Positions 61,311-64,000 of a stretch of 64,000 bases of DNA are shown one piece after another; within the stretch, counting starts at the first letter, position 1; each line of letters opens with the position of its first letter. The stretch spans positions 47,965,501-48,029,500 of the forward strand of contig NC_092591.1 in the NCBI RefSeq assembly GCF_047663525.1, given 5' to 3'. The notes under the pieces are model-generated. The model had not been told where the DNA came from. It saw only the letters and a list, made by a program, of their open reading frames with translations, and did no database searches. Origin of the DNA: Anas platyrhynchos (taxonomy: Eukaryota > Chordata > Aves > Anseriformes > Anatidae). A program made the translations under genes and the position numbers.

Positions 61311-62424
61311 AAACCAGACGGGTGGTTTGGTGAAGAGGAGTAGCATTCCTTTTAGGCTAAGAAATAGCTGGTTAAAATGTGATGTCTGTCTTCAGCTCTC
61401 CCTAAACTTAGTGGCAGCTCTAGGTATGAGGGGAATAGTTTTTCTAATAGGCTAAATCTGTGTAAGGCCTAAGGGCACTGTGTGTAATTTGTTCAGTTCC
61501 TGCAGATCCCTGTTCCAGAGATTGAGCTACAGTGAGACTGTTGCAGTCTAGCTGCTAGCTTGTGCTCCTCCGCATGTTTTTGTTTTTTTTGAGGGGGAAA
61601 GTTAATTTAGTATCCACTCAAGGCTAAATTCTAAAATTCCTGCTTTATCTACACTCAGACAAGCAAATTCTGCTCCCAAACAGTTTGAAAAAATGCATAG
61701 TGCTGCAGTATTCTGGTTCAGCCTCAAATCTTAGAAAGCTCAGCCTTTTATTGCATGCAGAAATTCACACATGCAAGCAATGGTTTGTATTTCATTAATT
61801 ATCTGGTTGCTTAGTTTGTACTTAAATTTTTATGTGAGATTCTTTAGCCCGTCTATATAGTTAAATACTAAACAGGAACAGTAAGAGTCTCTGGCAGGGC
61901 AAGAGGGAAGAAACCTGATATTCAGAAGACCCTTAAGACTCCTTAAATAGGAAAGGTTCAGCACATCCTATGCAGTACATAGGTACTTAAAGGGAAGCAC
62001 GCTTACTTTTTCAGCATAAACAAGTGAAGTTGCATATTGAACGAGAACATGCATACTGTAAAAGGGGGAAAACAGCATGCTCCCTTATTCACCAGCTGAT
62101 TCTCAGACTACTTTTCTTTTTCCCCCTTTTTCACTCTCTTGCCAAGAGAGAAAATCAAATCTTAGCGAGTCAAAGAGGCTGCGTGGTAACCTAATCATGG
62201 GACAGCACTGTGGCATAGGTGTAGGGGGAGCACTCCTGCTGAGGAGGAGGAGGTAGGGCTCAGGGCTGTGGGCTCGTTGAGACGGAGGTAAGGGGTGGGA
62301 GCCCCGCATGGAGGCTCATTGGCAGACAAGGGCAGGAACAGGATACGTTTCAGCTTGGGTGGCTCTGGGAGGAGCAAGTGTTGGGATTAAAGAGTCTTGA
62401 TGAAGTTGTTCCTTTTCCTTGCAG

Positions 62425-62603
62425 ACGGAGACAGTGAGTTTCATGGGGTGGATTTTCTGCCAGACGACCTCAGCGAGGCTCCAGACGAGACAGGAATGAG
62501 GGTGAACAAGAAATACTCCTGCCTACCTGCTGAGGAGAAGGGGATTCACATCATCAACATCCGAGCTATTGAGGATATAGGATATGACCAGCACGAAAGT
62601 ACA
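62425..62603 (+). CDS. ANO1: ANO1 second coding exon (cytoplasmic N-terminus), partial gene
   Basis: Internal exon of ANO1. The acceptor follows a pyrimidine tract (TTCCTTGCAG at 62415-62424) and the donor is GTGAGT at 62604. It supplies two bases of a split codon and then 59 codons. From the Met at 62496 the product reads MRVNKKYSCLPAEE and continues through HIINIRAIEDIGY to HEST. From memory, mammalian ANO1 starts MRVNEKYSTLPAED and continues HIINICAIEDIGY, so identity is high. The mammalian residue after the matching Thr starts the next exon-encoded block, which fits the donor. ANO1 dimers gate chloride flow in epithelia, smooth muscle and interstitial cells of Cajal; this part is the cytosolic N-terminal tail, with no membrane segment or calcium-binding residue. 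Before the Met lie 23 residues rich in Asp and Glu. ANO2 is a less likely identity because its N-terminus lacks this motif. The rest of the gene lies outside the window. Confidence 0.92.
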
Positions 62604-64000
62604 GTGAGTAGAGGACTTGCCAAAAGTGTAACAGCTGGCATGCTGCTCTTTACTCTTTACCTTATTTCCAAGTGTTTCCTTTCCCTGGAGGCTCTGCAGG
62701 TTTCTCCCTCTCCTTTCTGAGGTTTTGAGGAGGATTACTGTCAGCCACAGCACATGCTGATGTGGTGGGGTTTGTACTTTGGTGTGTGGGCTGAAGAAGG
62801 GAAGCAAGGGATCCTTTTTTTAACCTGTAGCCTAAAAAGGGGTTGGTTATTCTCAGAGTAAGTAATCTGGCACTAAGGCTGTGGTAACCTTTAAATCTCT
62901 TTGCCTGTATTGAGCAGAACAAAAAAGTGCCTAAAACTGCGTTGAAAAGCTATTGTTAGTAGCAGTAACCCTAAACAAATAGTCTGTAGCACGCAACAGA
63001 GGTTTTTCCATTGGACGGGTTTCTAGTGTCCTTAATTGTGCCTTAGTTAAATTCTTTATATCTTTATCAGCAGTTTTAAAGGAAGTTAGTAACATGAATA
63101 CATAATAGGATTAGGAGTTGGCTATGTCATAAATGCACAAAAATGGGTTTATTCAGGTGAAGAAATTGAGGTGGAGTGAGCTATACAACAGATCTTGCTG
63201 GAGAAAGGTGCACCATAAAAAGCAATGCTTGATTCATTGTGCTTGTGCTTAATTAGGGTTTAGTGTGGTAGAATAATTGTGTCAAGGCACACATACCCCT
63301 TCTGCTGGTTTAAAACTGAGATGCCCTTTCTGTACCTCGCTTGGAACCAGATGCACACGGGCCATGCATGGTCTTGGCCAATGCATCTCTCTCCTTCAGT
63401 GCAGCAGCACTGCAAGAAAGGATGTGGCCTCCTGAGTGCTTTTCAGCATTAAGACCACATCCTTAAAAGGCTCTATTTATTTCTTTAAATGAGGACCAAC
63501 AGGCTCCTTTGGGTGCATCCCTTTTGTAGTGTGAGGTAACTGTTCTTTTCATTAGTAAATGTATTGAGGCATTCGTATCCACAATGCAGCAGGCTCACCC
63601 ATACTACCAGCGAATCCCCAGGAGGGTCAGCTTTTCAACAACAAAGTTTGAAGAAATGGGAAGCAGCTCATTCAGATTCTGCACCGTGGCCTGATCCCTT
63701 CCTGGTGGTGGTGGCAAAAAGAAACTAGTGAAATCGTCATTTTCAGTGCCACTTTCCTCAGCCTCCACCAGAAGGGCACTCCAGGGCACAAGGAACAGTG
63801 GGCAGGGTGTGCTGAGCAGTCTGTACTGCCCTAAGCAGCCAGAAACACCCAGCACATTCACTGCTGTCACCTTCAGGAGCCACCTCCAGTCCTGCCTCTC
63901 TCCTGTATTTATTCCTCCCCAGACAGGCGGACAGATTGCTGCTGGCTGTCCCCAAAAATGTCAGGCCAGTGAGGGTAGGAAGTGCTTGAGGTCTGAGTCT
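62604..64000 (+). other. ANO1: Start of ANO1 intron 2
   Basis: This follows the GTGAGT donor. I searched the sequence to the end of the window for the next expected ANO1 block (the part matching LLNSLSVDPDAECKYG in mammals) and did not find it, so the intron is at least 1.4 kb. No repeats of note are visible. Confidence 0.7.

Larger units (their letters stand above)
28659..62424 (+). other. ANO1: ANO1 intron 1 (about 33.8 kb)
   Basis: The intron is bounded by GTAAGT at 28659 and CCTTGCAG ending at 62424. It breaks a codon after its first base. I found no supported coding exon on the + strand inside it. Contents I can name are three CR1 fragments, simple repeats, a G-rich quadruplex motif, GC-rich patches at about 32.3-33.0, 35.1-35.3 and 42.4-42.9 kb, and a possible minus-strand exon at 54.6 kb; the last is listed separately. 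The remainder is AT-rich sequence without recognisable features. A long first intron is common for vertebrate genes with tissue-specific enhancers. Confidence 0.8.

Noticed and set aside
62397..62424. ATG at 62397 in frame with the ANO1 exon as a start site
   Set aside because: It lies in the pyrimidine tract and acceptor of the exon. The clear CCTTGCAG acceptor and the matching phase with 28658 make splicing the better explanation.
1..64000. CRISPR arrays, prokaryotic operons, prophage or toxin systems
   Set aside because: No regular spaced repeats, ribosome-binding sites or dense coding exist. CR1 elements and spliced exons show a vertebrate nuclear genome.

Overview
The window is vertebrate nuclear DNA, most likely from a bird. 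Seven interspersed fragments match the CR1 non-LTR retrotransposon as it appears in avian genomes, including copies ending in the ATTCTGTG-type 3' tail. The only convincing coding sequence is split by introns. There are no operons, no prokaryotic signals and no CRISPR array. Two CR1 copies carry a tail variant that I associate with birds other than chicken, possibly waterfowl; that species hint is weak and comes from memory.

The recognisable gene is the 5' end of ANO1 (anoctamin-1, TMEM16A, the calcium-activated chloride channel), on the + strand. Its first coding exon (28601-28658) lies in a CpG-rich promoter island (about 27650-28800) with a TATA-like box at 28398-28405. A strong GTAAGT donor opens a first intron of about 33.8 kb. 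The second coding exon (62425-62603) joins in phase and carries the stretch that aligns with the N-terminus of mammalian ANO1, starting at an internal Met at 62496. Together the two exons encode 79 residues, 43 of them before the Met where the commonly used mammalian protein begins. All membrane segments, the pore and the calcium sites must lie beyond position 64000.

Region by region: 1-27650 is intergenic DNA upstream of ANO1. It has four CR1 fragments, homopolymer runs and one GC-rich patch, and no gene I can support. In vertebrates FGF3 usually lies upstream of ANO1, but I found no FGF3 exon here. 27650-28800 is the promoter island. 28659-62424 is intron 1, with three CR1 fragments, a 55-base poly(A), a strong G-quadruplex motif, a polypyrimidine tract, several GC-rich or homeodomain-site-rich patches that could be enhancers, and one possible minus-strand exon. 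62604-64000 is the start of intron 2.

I did not find a clearly new biological system. The most useful leads are the N-terminal extension of avian ANO1 encoded across the large first intron, the repetitive purine-rich promoter and 5'UTR, and the candidate minus-strand exon near 54.6 kb.
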